Positions 11,276-26,801 of a DNA stretch of 64,000 nt are shown one piece after another. The notes under the pieces were generated by a model that did not search any database, had not been told where the DNA came from, and worked only from the letters and a program-made list of their open reading frames with translations. A program made the position numbers and the translations under genes. Source of the DNA: Trichoplax sp. H2. Taxonomy: Eukaryota; Placozoa; Uniplacotomia; Trichoplacea. Numbering within the stretch: position 1 is the stretch's first letter; each line of letters starts with the position of its first letter. The stretch lies in the NCBI GenBank assembly GCA_003344405.1, contig NOWV01000180.1:62001-126000 (forward strand). Reading direction: 5' to 3'.

Positions 11276-14200
11276 CATTAGAATCACGTTATCACGTATG
11301 CACGTTATGACCACAAAGCGTTTACATAATCATGGACATCAGGGTCGTTCATGGGGTCCCGCGAATCGACGAATTCTCTCTTTTAGTAGTCCCTGATCGA
11401 ATGGATTCATTTCGTCATCTATTTTATTATAGGGTATTTGTTCTAAAGACTAAGATAGAGCGTCCACAATCATAACACTGGTCGACAATTTATTTGTAAA
11501 TACTACTAGAATAGTATTTTAACATTCTAAAACGCATTCAGCATTCAACGTTATGTTGTGGGGTTGATGTTGGGGGTTGTCTCCCAAAGCCCCCGGATTA
11601 CAGTACAATGCTTTTATTTCGGGTGAAAGGTGAAGGTTCACGGCTAGATGCTAACCTACGGTTAACTTGCCGTAACTCTTAACGGATACGTCTGACTCTG
11701 TCATGATAACAGGATATTCATTGCAGTACAGTACTGTATAGTACATTGAGTACTGAGTGAGTAACTATACGTAGAGTTCGAGTTCGACTAGGGTCCGAAC
11801 CAGACCAGGCCAGACCATAAAGACCTCTACGGTCTACACCCTCTACAGTACAGTACGTTTCTGAAAGGCTTACAGTACAGTACGATGTATTGTACACTGT
11901 ACCATACTGGAAAGCACTCCATTGATAAAGTGGTCAATGGGTTGAAAGTTTTTTTAGTCGAAAACGATTCCTTATTTACTCTAACGCCAACAGATTTTTC
12001 AATGCAATTTTGCAAGTACAGTACTGTAGTCTCTGGTTATGAGAGTGTATCCTACTGCAATCAGTTGTTACGTATTTAAGGATTGTACGCAGAGATAGGT
12101 TGAGGGTACAGGAATGAGTAAGACCTTTCGATGTAGTGGTCTATTATGATGAGCTATTACGTATTCATTGATGCAATCAATTGAACTGTTTTAGAATCAT
12201 AGTTACTCTACGATATATATAGCTGTTTAAGACAACAATAGGCATGAGATTATTTCTACGGATATTCTAGGCTTTTCAACCGGCTTTGAAGTGTTAAACA
12301 GTCAATCTGCAGTAATGAATACCGTATATTGGTGACACACTACACTCGATACTTTGGACATGAAGGGTTATAACCAGTCGAGTTGATTGCTAAAATTCGA
12401 CACGATGGCAGAATAAGATTTTATTCGAAGTTGTAAAATTATTTTTCGATATAGCATTTCAGCTATAAGTTATACGCACAATATATATATATTCAGTTCG
12501 GAAATTGAATGTGAGTGGATTGTAAAATTTGAACTGTATCCGTTTTATAACGGGTACTACCAAATCAATTAAGATTAATCTTAATTCGCCTTAGTCTATT
12601 CTTTTTTTTCATTGTGTCACGTTCGATGTATGCCTGCTTATGGTACGTAATTGTAGACCGTGAACTTATTACAATTGATTACAGTTGACCGCTTCTTTCT
12701 AAAATGAGTGAGTTTGCATACAGGTACTTCTGGCACGAATCAACAAGTAGCACTATGCTTACAATACATTCAGTAGTTCCGCTAACAGGCCTATTTCCGC
12801 AATAGCCCATAACAGAATCCCGTAAAATGGTCGATGTACAACTTTACTGATGATTATTAAGAATTCTTCTTAAACATGGTATTACTATCCTTACGAATAT
12901 TTTACAATCATTTTGAATAGTATTTGGAATAAATTTTTCTTTGCATTTATTGATTACTTTGGAGAATTGTTCATTATAGAGTGAAAAGCAAGATTCTGTT
13001 AGAGACTCGAGAAAGCATGGCTGATCGTAAATTCATTTACCTGCTCTATAGTAATGCAAAATGTAAGAAGTGCTATAGTAATATACATGAACTTTGCAAT
13101 TATAATTATAAGATCCCAGTGGCATAAATGATTTGAAATAAGCCAAGTTATCTTATTCTATCTCAGTGCTGATTGATCTCAGCCAGCTGTTTGTTAATCT
13201 CTGCTAGCAACCTACAGCAGATATACGGAAATATGCGTAAGCACTCTCCTTTCATTAATTAATTAGTGAATTATTAAATATACATGTAATTTCTTAATGC
13301 AGAGGATACTATAATTAAAGGATACTTGTTATCATTTAACGAAGCAACTGGTAGTTTGGTATCCTATAACCGGGTCTGAAGTATAAATTAATTAATATAT
13401 ATAAGCTTATATACTAAAGTTGCGTAACGTATACTTAACGATAAAAAAATATAATTAAGACTTATATCACAAATAAAAGTCAAGAATAAAAATAGTGTCC
13501 ATGTCTGTACATCTATAGTATGTATAATTAACTGATCAATAATTAATTTAAAATTCGGCTTAGTGGTTTATTATGGAAACTAGGATTATTATTTTAGAGA
13601 TTTACGCATAATATTATCGTAGCATTGATTATACTGTACAGTGTACGGTGTACAATCTACTGCATCTATTGTACGTTCCATACATCTTCTTAGGCATATA
13701 GTAGGCATACATACAGTAAGTATATAGTAGCTAGCATTTCTCGTTTCTGTTGTGGTAGCTTGTGTGTAATTAACTAATAAAAGATAAAACTAAATTAGGT
13801 GCTCTCCAAACTATCGACTGTGTGAGTGCGACTACTGAGTCTGGTGAAATATATACGCATATGCAGTATACTGCATATACCACGTTACTGATCTAGAGAT
13901 ATATTGTATAGATATATATACGTAATATATATACTCTGGAGGTATAAATTACGCAAGGCACACTTCAGGATATTTATACTTTCATCTTAACAATCACTGG
14001 AGTCTACGTATATGTGACTATATACTGTGGAATGTACAGTATACGGTATAGGCTATAGTACTATAGTTCATCTTTATCATGGCTATTTAGCTGCTTCACA
14101 AACTAGCAGTAAAACAAACATAAACTTATTTATATTATCAACTATCTATACAGTACGTACACTATACGCTATCGATAAACAGTCGGTTGAAACGTATATC

Positions 14201-15349
14201 ATCTCAATTTTTCGGCCTCGACATCATCTCAGGATATATGATACATGATTATTTTAAACATCTTCTTCGACAACACTAGACGCTCGTCAATAAACATATA
14301 CTGTATATAATAACAGTCGTCCTCTATTATCATCGTGGCTCTGTAAAAAATTACACACAATCACCATATCTAATTTTAGGTTTCGGCGGCATGAAAAGCC
14401 AAGATTTAAAAAGGAAATAACGTCTTTAAGTGATGTAACAACTCTTAAATCAATATTCTGCTACTATCGTCGCACGTGAAAGATACAAATTTTACAGTAC
14501 CGACACTTTGAAATCTTTAATCACATTACAATTTCTTGCTTGGCACTACGATGATCCTATAATAATAGTGGAACAGAGAACGCCAATTAACTTTAAATTA
14601 TTTCAAATTTTTATGTAATAAAACTATACTAGTACCCAAAACTAATCCTAGCACTCTATTATAGCTCTAGTATCAAGAAGCACTGCATGGTAATTAAGTA
14701 ACTCGTATAATAACAATATCGAACAAGGTACTAAAAGGCACTGCTATCAAAAAATGATCTGGGTGTTAATTTCAAGTAAGTTCTTTTTATTTTGACACCA
14801 TGTTCACAATCTATCTTCAATACTCCATACATTATTAAACTCATCGAAAGGAAAGCTTCGAGTAGTAATGATAAAATTCTTTTATCTGTCTTAAGTGATA
14901 TCACATTCCGTATCCAACAGCGCTACCACAAGAGCATGCTGAAGTGATCACCTGCTAGTACTTAACAGTAGGAATCACATTTAACATTGGTGAAAATTAT
15001 TAATATAGTACTGGATGCAGTCACGATCTTTTCCTAGTTACTACGGCAACATCAACCTTGGACATCCATCCATCAAAAGACTCCTTTAATACTAGTTATC
15101 AACAATTGATCTAAATTATTTAAATTCTGAGAGCCATCTTGTATCTTAAATGATAACCTTCCTTTTCTTTTCCTGGTGTTGATAACGATTTCACTGCTAT
15201 TGGAAACTATCTTAAAAAACATATATCCTGACAATTGTCGGTTTTTTTGATTTGCTACATTAAGTTTCATTACCTGTAATAACCTGTTGTCTCTCAATCC
15301 GCTTCCTTACTTCCTTTTATAATTATCTCGCTATTTAAACTATTCTACT
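11276..15349. other. Intergenic spacer between divergent genes
   Basis: AT-rich spacer between ACOX-a and the eight-pass membrane protein gene. It contains small GTAC-type palindromes (about 11727-11745, 11843-11900, 12015-12025, 13633-13660) and a single TAGTAGTCC arm near 11388. Open frames here are short and low in complexity. No exon, RNA gene or mobile element could be supported. Confidence 0.6.
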
Positions 15350-16789
15350 ATGGCCTTAACTTTCGATCAAAAAAAGTATCAACTTAGCCTTAAAGATCGA
15401 TTCGAGATTATCGTTGACGATCTTAAAGAAAGGAAAAAGTTAAAAATTTTAGAATTGATCTGTGTAACACCGTTATTTTTGTTAGGCCTTATCGCTGATA
15501 TAATGCTTTTAGTTGATATTGACAGAAGATCAAGTTATCTTGAAACGATCATCAAGAACGAAGGATTAGTTGTTAATACGTCAGGATTCGATTTGAATAC
15601 AACCACTGTTAGCAGTAATTGTTCATCTATTTACAATGTTGGAAATTTGAGTAATGATTATCTGGATAAACGGAGGGCGTACTGCTTTTTTTTCTTTTTA
15701 TATTTAGTTATCGTTTTGTCATTTTGTACTTGTTTCTATATTTTAATTCATTATCCTGAGGCAATGAAGGAATATTATTCGTTTAAAGTTGTCGCAAAAC
15801 TTTCAAAATTTTTTATATTTCTATGGAATGCAGTGCCACAAGCCTGCTTAGTAGTAATTTTGTATAACCTAGATAATAAAAATGACGGTATAAATTGTTT
15901 ATATGGCACCATTACACCGGAAGCCACAGCTACTAGTATGCCTGTAGTGGTAAGACCTTTTCACTCAAGCGTTCAAGATCTAAAGTTGGTATATGTATTG
16001 CTTTGTGCGTTCTACATGATGGCAGTTGGCATTTATCATGGTTACTTTGTAGCAAAGCCAATCAGGGATGATATTTGTGGAGGTGATAGCATTTGGCGTT
16101 CTTATACTGCCTGTTCAAGAATCATATGGTACCTAACTGTTGCCGTTGTAACTGCTATATTCTCATTTCCTATCGCAATAACAGCCAAGGAAAATCCTGT
16201 TACTCAGTTAACTGGATCAGTTTTAACGTACTTCTTAATATTCTTACTATGTTTATTTGCACTAAGTCTTACTTTCGTATCTGTAACACTTGATTTGTAT
16301 GAAAACTATTTACAAGAATATGTTCCATTTACTGAAAAGTTAACTAGTCCCATATTTTATTACATTATTAATCTCTTTCTATCGTGTATTATTACGCCAT
16401 TGGGCTTCTTTGTAATCAATCTTGCGGAGTTTATTCTAATATTTGCATCTTTTTATATTTACTACCGAACTATAAAGAAAGGTAGTAAATTAATATCAAA
16501 TTCATATAAATTCGGCCAAGATCCTCCGCCAAAATTGGATACTGACGGCATTACTTATAGAAAAGATCCCATCGTGGATAATAACAACTATATTTATCGT
16601 CCCAATGATCAGTTAAACAGCAACACTCTAAATGGTACGCACATTCTAGCTATGAAAGATGAAGAACTCAATCGAAAAATTCAATTTGCACATGGCGATA
16701 ACGCTACAATTGACGAAAATGGCAAAACTCTAACTATTGGAGCACCTTATTATAACGTTATATATTCAGTTGATGAAAGATTAGTGTAA
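15350..16789 (+). CDS. Single-exon multipass membrane protein of unknown family
   Basis: An uninterrupted 479-residue frame. I do not recognise the family. About eight hydrophobic segments are visible: residues 32-56, 110-134, 150-173, 211-236, 257-279, 286-313, 333-352 and 352-372. A basic, charged N-terminus of about 30 residues precedes them and a hydrophilic tail of about 105 residues follows. The loop between segments 1 and 2 carries four N-glycosylation sequons (near residues 76, 83, 90 and 99), which suggests it is extracellular and that the N-terminus and tail are cytoplasmic. The tail contains a short proline run (QDPPPKL). The lack of introns contrasts with its neighbours and could mean retroposition or a lineage-specific family. 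It converges on SPR, 950 bp away. A receptor, channel or transporter is possible, but nothing in the sequence decides. Confidence 0.8.
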   Translation: MALTFDQKKYQLSLKDRFEIIVDDLKERKKLKILELICVTPLFLLGLIADIMLLVDIDRRSSYLETIIKNEGLVVNTSGFDLNTTTVSSNCSSIYNVGNLSNDYLDKRRAYCFFFFLYLVIVLSFCTCFYILIHYPEAMKEYYSFKVVAKLSKFFIFLWNAVPQACLVVILYNLDNKNDGINCLYGTITPEATATSMPVVVRPFHSSVQDLKLVYVLLCAFYMMAVGIYHGYFVAKPIRDDICGGDSIWRSYTACSRIIWYLTVAVVTAIFSFPIAITAKENPVTQLTGSVLTYFLIFLLCLFALSLTFVSVTLDLYENYLQEYVPFTEKLTSPIFYYIINLFLSCIITPLGFFVINLAEFILIFASFYIYYRTIKKGSKLISNSYKFGQDPPPKLDTDGITYRKDPIVDNNNYIYRPNDQLNSNTLNGTHILAMKDEELNRKIQFAHGDNATIDENGKTLTIGAPYYNVIYSVDERLV

Positions 16790-17740
16790 TTTTTTACTTG
16801 ATATTAATCTAATAACATTCTGTTGTACTAAAACTTTCTATATATAAACTAGAGTAATTATGTAAAAAACAGGCATATATCGGATCACTCTACACTTTGC
16901 AACTAATCTTATCCTGTACTGATATCAAACTGTTCGTCCTCAAACAAACATGATTTTATTGCATGCTTTTTGATTATGACTCTTAACTACATGTATCATG
17001 TGTATTATGTCAGTATAGCGGATTTTGATAAGTACCCGTATATACAATTTCTTACAATGTAAATTAGAAGAATAATTATTCAACACTTTAAAAAAGTATT
17101 CAAGAACGTCTACGTAGCCAGCTTAGGCAAGAGAGTTACTTTATCTTTTAAAATTTAATGCCTGTCTATACCGTACGTAAATACCCGTAGAATATGCATC
17201 CCGTATGGTAACATACTGTACACAGAAATACACGTAAATTAGTATAATCATATCGAGACGTTTCTTTAGCATAAATTTCATCAATAAAAACAATTGCATA
17301 TCGTATATCGCAAAATAAAGTATTGCTATCTAATAAGATCAAATCTAAACAATTCTAGAAAAGTTGCCTATACAATTAATTACGATTCTCCATATCATAG
17401 ATTTATTTGTTGTTACAAGGAAATCAGAAATTATTACCAGAAACAGTTTTTGTAGCTAACATCTAGTAAGTTGAGAAAATTTATTTTATGTGATCGAACT
17501 GTATTGTCCCATTAATACCCCTCATTGATCTTGGTTTATAAGAATCTATGTGATGCTAAAGCATTCTCCACTAGAAAATGAGCCAAATACAGTACCACAA
17601 CAACTGCATGAACAATTTAAAATGTTATCATTATCTAACGTACTGAGTGCGTTATACAATACATCAATTCAATAGCTAATTTTATCTCCAGATCATGACG
17701 TGCTCGATTAGTTTATAAAAGAAATAGTGACCAAATGCAA
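16790..17740. other. 3'-3' spacer between the membrane protein gene and SPR
   Basis: AT-rich convergent spacer. No coding exon or structured element is seen. It probably holds the 3' UTRs of both flanking genes. Confidence 0.6.
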
Positions 17741-19686
<1,946 letters not shown>

Positions 19687-21342
19687 GAGATTTCAAGCTG
19701 ATACTGTAATGTAAAATTGATTTATTTTAAAGTTTTAAGATCACAGATGCATATAAGCTATTGTAAATGTCTTCTGGCTCGAATAATATGATACTGTAGG
19801 TCTATTTTTAGAGTTGATCACTTTCAGTTAGTACTGTGATCCGTTGCTGCAATTCACCATGAGTGTTATTGTCAACATGAAACTGCAGTTGCAAGCGATT
19901 GTAAGATCATGATGGCTAAACATAGCTAATCCATACTATCTGATATCATTTTCTCCATACGATTGAATAATAACGTACTAGTTTACAAAATCAATCATCA
20001 TATTTACGAAATGGATTAAGTTCATCGTAGACTAAAGCACGCTACAATCGCCAGCTATTTACTACCAAGAAATGAAGAGAACTATCGTGCTGTACAGAAC
20101 AATAGATTTCAGGTAAGATCGACAGGTACAGTACTGTATATCATTGCAGCCAGTCTAGGAAATTTCGATCAGTATTTTATCTATTAATTTATCGATTAGA
20201 ACTCGATCATTAGGTTCAATTTTGTTCTAATGGCTCAATTTAACCATTTCTTAAAGAAAGCAAGACAACTTACCGAACGACCGTTAAGCACTCTCACGTG
20301 TCGCCAAATAAAAAAAAAATTAATAAAACTATTTCGGAGCATGGGCGTTGGGAAATCGCTGTGCTTGGTAGTTGGTAGTAGACTGTATTTAATTGAATCT
20401 ACTGTACTGTAGTGTAGGACACGGCACACCGTTTAGTGCACACTGTACAGTATGGACAGTACTGTATGTAGAATATATACTACTGGTATTTCTAGTTAAA
20501 ATGCCAACGGTTGTTGACTGTACTAATAATGTGCAGGCTGATTATTTGATTGCCCATTTCAACTGAATGGTAAGGGCAACAATCTATCCGCGATTGATAT
20601 CCAAATTAGCTGCTAATGTAGATTGGTTTAGTAGTCCATGGTACAGTACTGAGTGCATTAGATGGTACAGTACTGTAAGTAAACATGGGCAGAAGTTTTC
20701 TCTACACTGTGTAAATAATTATTTGAAATAATTAAATTATTAATTCATTCATTAATTCCTGTGTAGCTTAGTTTGTAAAAATTGATCAAGACAAAAGAGT
20801 CTGTGATTAGACTGAATAATCCCTAAGTGCAGCAGCCTACTGGTCCAACACTCCATGAAGAACTCTAGTTAAGCAAGAGTGCAGACAGTTACTTATACAA
20901 GCACATTAGGTTACAGTTCTGGAGTAAGGATTTAAGTTAATTCAATTTTCAAAACACAAATATGAGCAATCCTACCATTGACCAGTCATACCAAACAATT
21001 TTGTATGTGTGCAATCTAAAAGAAAAGAAAACGTATGGACTGCACACAGTAGCTGCAGTACTTTACTAGACCAGGAGTAGAAACCCCCTTGAATGAACGG
21101 GGCTTTACTTGATCAGGCAAGGCCAAAATGTCGAAAAATACTTAATGTATTTACTAATTGAAGAACATTTATGATATTGCATAATACAACGGCGGTATGT
21201 AAGAAGAACTTTATGAAATCGATTAATCGAGTATCGCCATATTGGCATATCAATAACTGGAAAGAATTTGCAATAGTATTTTGACGCCCCAATATCCGTC
21301 CATCCGATACGGATAGAACAGTCCTGTATCCGGCTGTCCATT
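19687..21342. other. Divergent spacer between SPR and POLE2
   Basis: Presumably holds the promoters of SPR and POLE2. It has GTAC-type palindrome patches at about 20124-20141, 20400-20470 and 20640-20672, and a TAGTAGTCCATGG arm near 20632 that runs straight into TACAGTACTG. Opposed short frames near 20230-20430 look like chance. No exon is recognised. Confidence 0.55.
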
Positions 21343-21430
21343 CTACAGTACAGTACTGTAGAGCTTCTTCTTTACAGTGCAGTGTACAGTACACTTTGTA
21401 CGGTATGGTACTGTGCACTGTGTGCAGTAT
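21343..21430. promoter_or_regulatory. GTAC-palindrome cluster upstream of POLE2
   Basis: Overlapping TACAGTACTGTA and GTGTACAGTACAC-type words lie 56-143 bp upstream of the POLE2 ATG at 21486. The position resembles that of the clusters before ACOX-a, ACOX-c and SMNDC1. Regulatory function is inferred from position only. Confidence 0.55.
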
Positions 21431-21485
21431 TGCCGCCAAAGACGATGAAAACTCATTTCGAACAAATTACCCTCTCTCAATAGAT

Positions 21486-24400
21486 ATGGCCACAAATTAT
21501 AATGGCATCATCATTAAATCTTTCAAGTTGCATGGCTTACTACTTAGTAGGTAAGTTTCGACACGAACTGATATGACACAGCTACATTATGATAGAGCTC
21601 GTATAGTGAAAGAAATATTTGGTAACCGTAGGACGGCTGCGATTGCCAAGTTGCTACATGAAGTTGATATAGCAGTGTTTCTCTATAGCTAAACTGTCGG
21701 TCATGTTCTGAATATAATCTTCCGACAACGAAGTGTGATAACATCGATGTTAGATCAATCTTTATGCGTTTACAACATACAGTACATGGGCAGATTACAG
21801 CAGTGTATGTCTACCCTATGTTATAGCGATAATATTGAATACTAGTTATCATAAGTTACCAAGTTGATGTTTGGTATAACCTGCTACATCCAGCTACAGT
21901 ACAGTAGAATTAAATGTATGTACTTTTGATTATAATTATATTATTATTGTTGATTACAATGATGTACGTATATGCATAGAATTATGCCTTACATTGCGCT
22001 TTCTTCGTCATTAGTGAGGCCTGTAGATATTTAAATGAAAATTTGCCAATATCACATGGATCTAATAAAGAAAAATTAAATGAAAATTTGCAATTGATTA
22101 TCGATGCGTTACAAAGGCAACCTTGTTAGTAAGCTCTGCATTTGTAGCTAACAGATTTGGCAATGATGTTCGATTTTCGCGCCAAACTTAAGATCTTAAA
22201 TATTTTAGACGAACTAAATTGAAAGTTTTATAAATAATACAGTAACTTAAATTAAATTTCCTAGCATCGTCTACTATTATCGACAAGGGACGTGTAGAAT
22301 CAGCAATTCAAGAATGCCAACAAAATTCTCATGACGAGCAGAGGTTAGCATATTTCATTCATAGCCACTTGTTGCATTGCATGTGTGCTAGATGACTGGT
22401 ACTGATTGAGCTGCAAAACTGTAACTTTTCTAAAGCACATAAATAACGGTATCATCTCTATTGCCCGTTGTTTAAATTAATGTTACTGTGCTCAGTAATA
22501 TGCAGATGATGCTTTACATGTACTTTTACTGTGTGTCCAATATGCTTTAACTTATCACATCATTATTTCTTCTCTTTCATAGCTACAGCAAAATCTTCAA
22601 TGTTATTAATATCTTCAAGTAAGGAAACATCTACTGATATCCTGTATATCATTTCAATTGCTCTATTACTTTTACTATCAAATTGCTATTGCAGAATAGC
22701 TAAAATCTAACATTAATTAGCAAAACGAAATTATCCTCGATCTTGATATTAAACATTGTTATTCTCCATGTAATGCGTTGATTTTATTAGAACTCCAAAA
22801 TATTATTATAATACGGAAAAAAAGAAATTCCTACGGTAATAGCCGTAAAAATTGCTGGCTGTTTTTATTTAATTTAAAAAAGACCGTCAACACATTCTTT
22901 AATTATTGATAACGTTTATCTAATTGTAATACATCAGTGGCAATGATGATACTAACACTTTTGGATTAGCGAAGGACAAGGCAGCATACTTTCGAGAAAG
23001 ATATAACCTTATCTATCAGGTAATTACCATCGTCTAGACTTTATGATCAATGCAGGACATTAGATTAGAATAAGATCTATTCTTAATCATAGCACTGATT
23101 GACTGATATAGCGCCATCAAATACTGCTATACTGATTAAAGTTACTACCTTATCTACTCGTAATTAGAGAACTATCCGTCATGATCTATTTTGCCCGTCG
23201 TCTACGGGTAATAAAAATATCGACAAATATCGTCAGCAACAACAATTTGAGGTAGAGAAGTTGTAAGCCTTAACCGTTTTAAATATTATGCTATACAGTA
23301 GGAGTCAACAGGTTATATTACACGGAATCGATAGCTGTGCATAAGTAAGATAGGATAACTTTATTCTAGGTAGAAAGAATGTCATCGCGATTATAGATAA
23401 TAGCGAATATAAATAATTAAATCAAATTACTCTTTTTCACAGTTAAAATCCATAGAATATCTTTTATCAACTAGTAGAATAGAAGACAAAATCGTAGTGC
23501 TTGGTATGATTACAAGGCACAGGGAGGTAATACTTGTATAATACCCAAAATAGCTTTATATTTGTACTTAAGGTGCTGAGCTAGAGGCCCTGTTTCCACT
23601 CTTTAGGGAGGTTTCGCTCTCGAGGACATTACCGGAATAGTAAAGCTTGATATATCGAAGACCTTATTTCACGCTGGCTTATTTACTGAAGCATGTTTTG
23701 TATTGGCGGAGGGTGTATACGAAGATGACGTATTTCGGGCCTCAGCTATTGGATTTCCACCAGCTGAACCTGCTAAAAGCTTTTACCGACATTTCGGTGA
23801 TATTAATTTGTTCGGTGGTCCCTTCACTAGAAGTTTTAAATTTTCGGTAATTCAAATATTTTTGAGTTATACCTATATCTCTAAGATTACAAATTTGTAC
23901 CGTAATTATTTTTTTTTCATATAGATTAATTTAAAAGCAGTTGAAGAGCATAATTCTGGTACTATGCTAATCTTTTTATCTGACGTCTGGCTCGATCAAT
24001 CAAGTGTATGTTATCCTAATAATGAAACAAATTTTTGTCTTTTCATTAGTCTTGCTTTCTTCTGTCATTGTAATTAATTATCCACTACTGTATATATTTG
24101 TATGCTACTTTGCGCTAATACATTGCAAGATTTTAGAAAATTTGTTTTTTACTATAACCAGGTATTAGATAAACTCCGTACTCTTTTTGCTGGGTATTCA
24201 AATGCTCCTCCTATGGCTTTTATTTTAATCGGAAATTATCTTTCTACACCATACGGGTACAAAGAATCTAAAATTATGAAAGGTGATTATCTGCGAAGAA
24301 TAGTAACTTTCTGTCTATCTCCTCCAAGTCAAAAATGCTAATATTGCTACTGCTCCGTTACGTAGAGTGTCTTCAAACATTAGCAGACTTAATTTGCGAA

Positions 24401-25484
24401 TTTCCCAATATCAAAGAAAGGTATTAAACGAATTGCCAATAATAGTAGTAAAAGTAACACATCCTGAAGTAACTAGTCAATGTTATCTCTAGAAGTCACT
24501 TCGTATTCGTCCCTAGTATCCATGATGTAGGATTTGGGAATATCTTACCTAGGTTTGTTTGTAAAGATATTTATTTTTTTTCACTTGTTTATTTGTTGCT
24601 CTTGAATGAGCACATACGTATTATAGTATAATATATGAATTATTTTATGTTGGATTTTTTAGACCTCCACTTCCTGAGTCGGTAACCGCTGATATAAGAG
24701 AGAGGCTTCCGTGGGTAGACTTTGCATCTAACCCTTGCCGGTAAAATTAATTTTTAATATCCACGTTGTTTTTATATTTTATGTGTGATCAATGATTTTC
24801 GATTATGACTTTGCAGTATTCAGTACTGTACACAAGATATCGTTATATTTCGAGAGGATATGATTGGAAAAGTTTGCAGAAACTGTATTCACATCCCAGA
24901 AGATGGAGAGGATATCCCATCACATGTACAGACTAATTTTTAAGCTATGTTGCAAAGTACTAGGTTCGTAGCATATGATACATGTACATTATACTAAAGC
25001 AGGAATAACTTATAGTTTGTAAGGACAATTACATCTCAAGGCACCTTGTGTCCTTTGCCGTTAAATGTCTCGCCAGTTTATTGGAATTACTCTTATGCTT
25101 TAAGCTTATACCCATCGCCGGACTTGGTATAGTTGTTTAATAGATGTAATATTATGAGAATTACCAATGTAATATCGGCATAGACACGTATGAAACATAA
25201 TGTATATTGTATAGGTCGTTTTAGCCAATAATTACGAACCTTTTGAGATTTCTCGAATTGGAAGCTTATTTATAAATCCTGTAAGCCACTTAACTTTATT
25301 GAAATCTTTATAAAATATCTCCTTTAGATCGTTTAAGGATAGTCTATGCAAATTGTTATTTGTCATTTCTGTCTCGAACCTATTATCTGTTTTTATTAAG
25401 GGTTCGTTTTCAAGAAATGATTTCTCCTTTCAAGTTTACCTACCATCTAGTCGCGAGGCCGAGAAAAGGTCAGTATTAAAATAG
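21486..25484 (+). CDS. POLE2: DNA polymerase epsilon subunit 2
   Basis: Non-catalytic B subunit of the leading-strand polymerase epsilon holoenzyme in the nucleus. Eighteen exons: 21486-21550, 22015-22124, 22265-22343, 22583-22618, 22791-22835, 22938-23019, 23168-23251, 23443-23526, 23607-23846, 23925-24005, 24162-24282, 24366-24420, 24493-24552, 24663-24740, 24817-24925, 25016-25126, 25215-25280, 25401-25484. They join cleanly into 529 residues, against 527 in human. The N-terminal helical domain carries FKLHGLLL. An OB-fold segment includes FALEDITG and [13 protein letters not shown]. The inactive phosphoesterase domain carries FLSDVWLD (about 292-299), [51 protein letters not shown] and [14 protein letters not shown]. 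The final exon reads to a stop after EKRSVLK; its last residues are less certain than the body. Confidence 0.94.
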
Positions 25485-26801
25485 TAATTCTATTTGAAGT
25501 TACTACTCTATAATATTAAAATAAGCTTTTGACAAACGAATATCTCTTACGCTTTACTCAAGATATCTTAATTCTAAATATATATTTTCCCTCGAAAAAT
25601 ATAGTCAAGTACCACACTGAATAGAATAAAACAATGTGGTTAATCGATCTGGTGCCAAATCTGTAAGGAAAGCTATAAGAGAAATATTAAATTCAAGCTA
25701 CGACTACACCTTGGCATATGACATTATTTTTAATTGTCAATAACGTATCTGATCCTCCGATTAACAAAAGACTAATTGTAAATTATCAATCTGGCAACCC
25801 AATTTTACTATATTCGTATTAGCTATAAGAGTGATTCGTAATGTATTTCTAGTGATCAATATTGTATATTATTAGTAATAAAGGTAGAGAAGTAAATCTG
25901 AATTAAATAAGAGTACAACATGCAGACATCGTATTGCATTTAGAATTATTAGGTTATTGTCTCCATAGGCGTTTTGTTATGTTGATTTGAGTAATTGACG
26001 TATATTGACGTATGACACTGTCAACGAAAACAGATACCAAAGCAAAGAATGTTCTTTGATCTATTTGGACGAGCGACTGTCCTGGGTTTTTAGATATAGT
26101 ATATCCGTTCTTATTACGGTATCTATATTATGACAAGTATTTATTACTATACCGATCTATTGATTATCATCAAGGACAATGTATAAATACCAACTATGAG
26201 CATAAATGCTGGTCAAAACACGGTCGTGTACAGTATTACAGAATGCGTTTAACTTTTTTTAATATTATTTTTAATTATAATTGATATCAATATGTAAATC
26301 GATTCTCTATCCGCTGATTTGGTTCATGTATGAGTGATACCGTGTTAGCTAATGTAAAGTTAATGAGCTCTGTTGAGGTATATAATAAACTTTATTATTA
26401 GAGATGCAGTATAATTTTAAGCTGATCTATAGTACTTTGTCTTATCACTGGGCCTCCCCCGGAAAGGCTTTTTTGGGCATGTACCTCACTGAATCGTCCC
26501 TCTTTATGCACGGTACGTTAGCATGAGGGATTGGATTAGAAACAAACTCAGGCTGGAAATATGGTGATTTTGCTTACACGGAGATGCTGCAACATCAATC
26601 ATAGCTCATACCATATCAAAATAATGTAGTTATTGTTCTGTACTGTGTAGTGTATAGTAGATACGCGTATACGGTAAGGCGTGGCATCCTTGTCCTATAG
26701 ACAGGTACGGAATGGGTGTAGCCTTATTAGTTAGTGAGCGGGGAGAGAAGTAAAAATTTTTTGTTGGATAGCCCTTGCTTAAAATAAGGTTAAAGTGGAG
26801 A
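25485..26801. other. Spacer between POLE2 and ACOX-b
   Basis: AT-rich tandem-gene spacer. One weak GTAC-like patch (TGTACTGTG near 26638) lies 160 bp upstream of ACOX-b. A 97-residue frame on the minus strand at 26630-26923 is a shadow of ACOX-b exon 1. Nothing else is seen. Confidence 0.6.

Noticed and set aside
13163-13255. Short minus-strand frame ending in LLAEINKQLAEINQH, coiled-coil-like
   Set aside because: Only about 30 residues, isolated, with an internal near-repeat that can arise by chance; no upstream exon was found.
24817-24845. GTAC palindrome (CAGTACTGTAC) inside a POLE2 exon
   Set aside because: It encodes the conserved residues IQYCTQ in frame, so it is explained by protein coding rather than by the repeat family.
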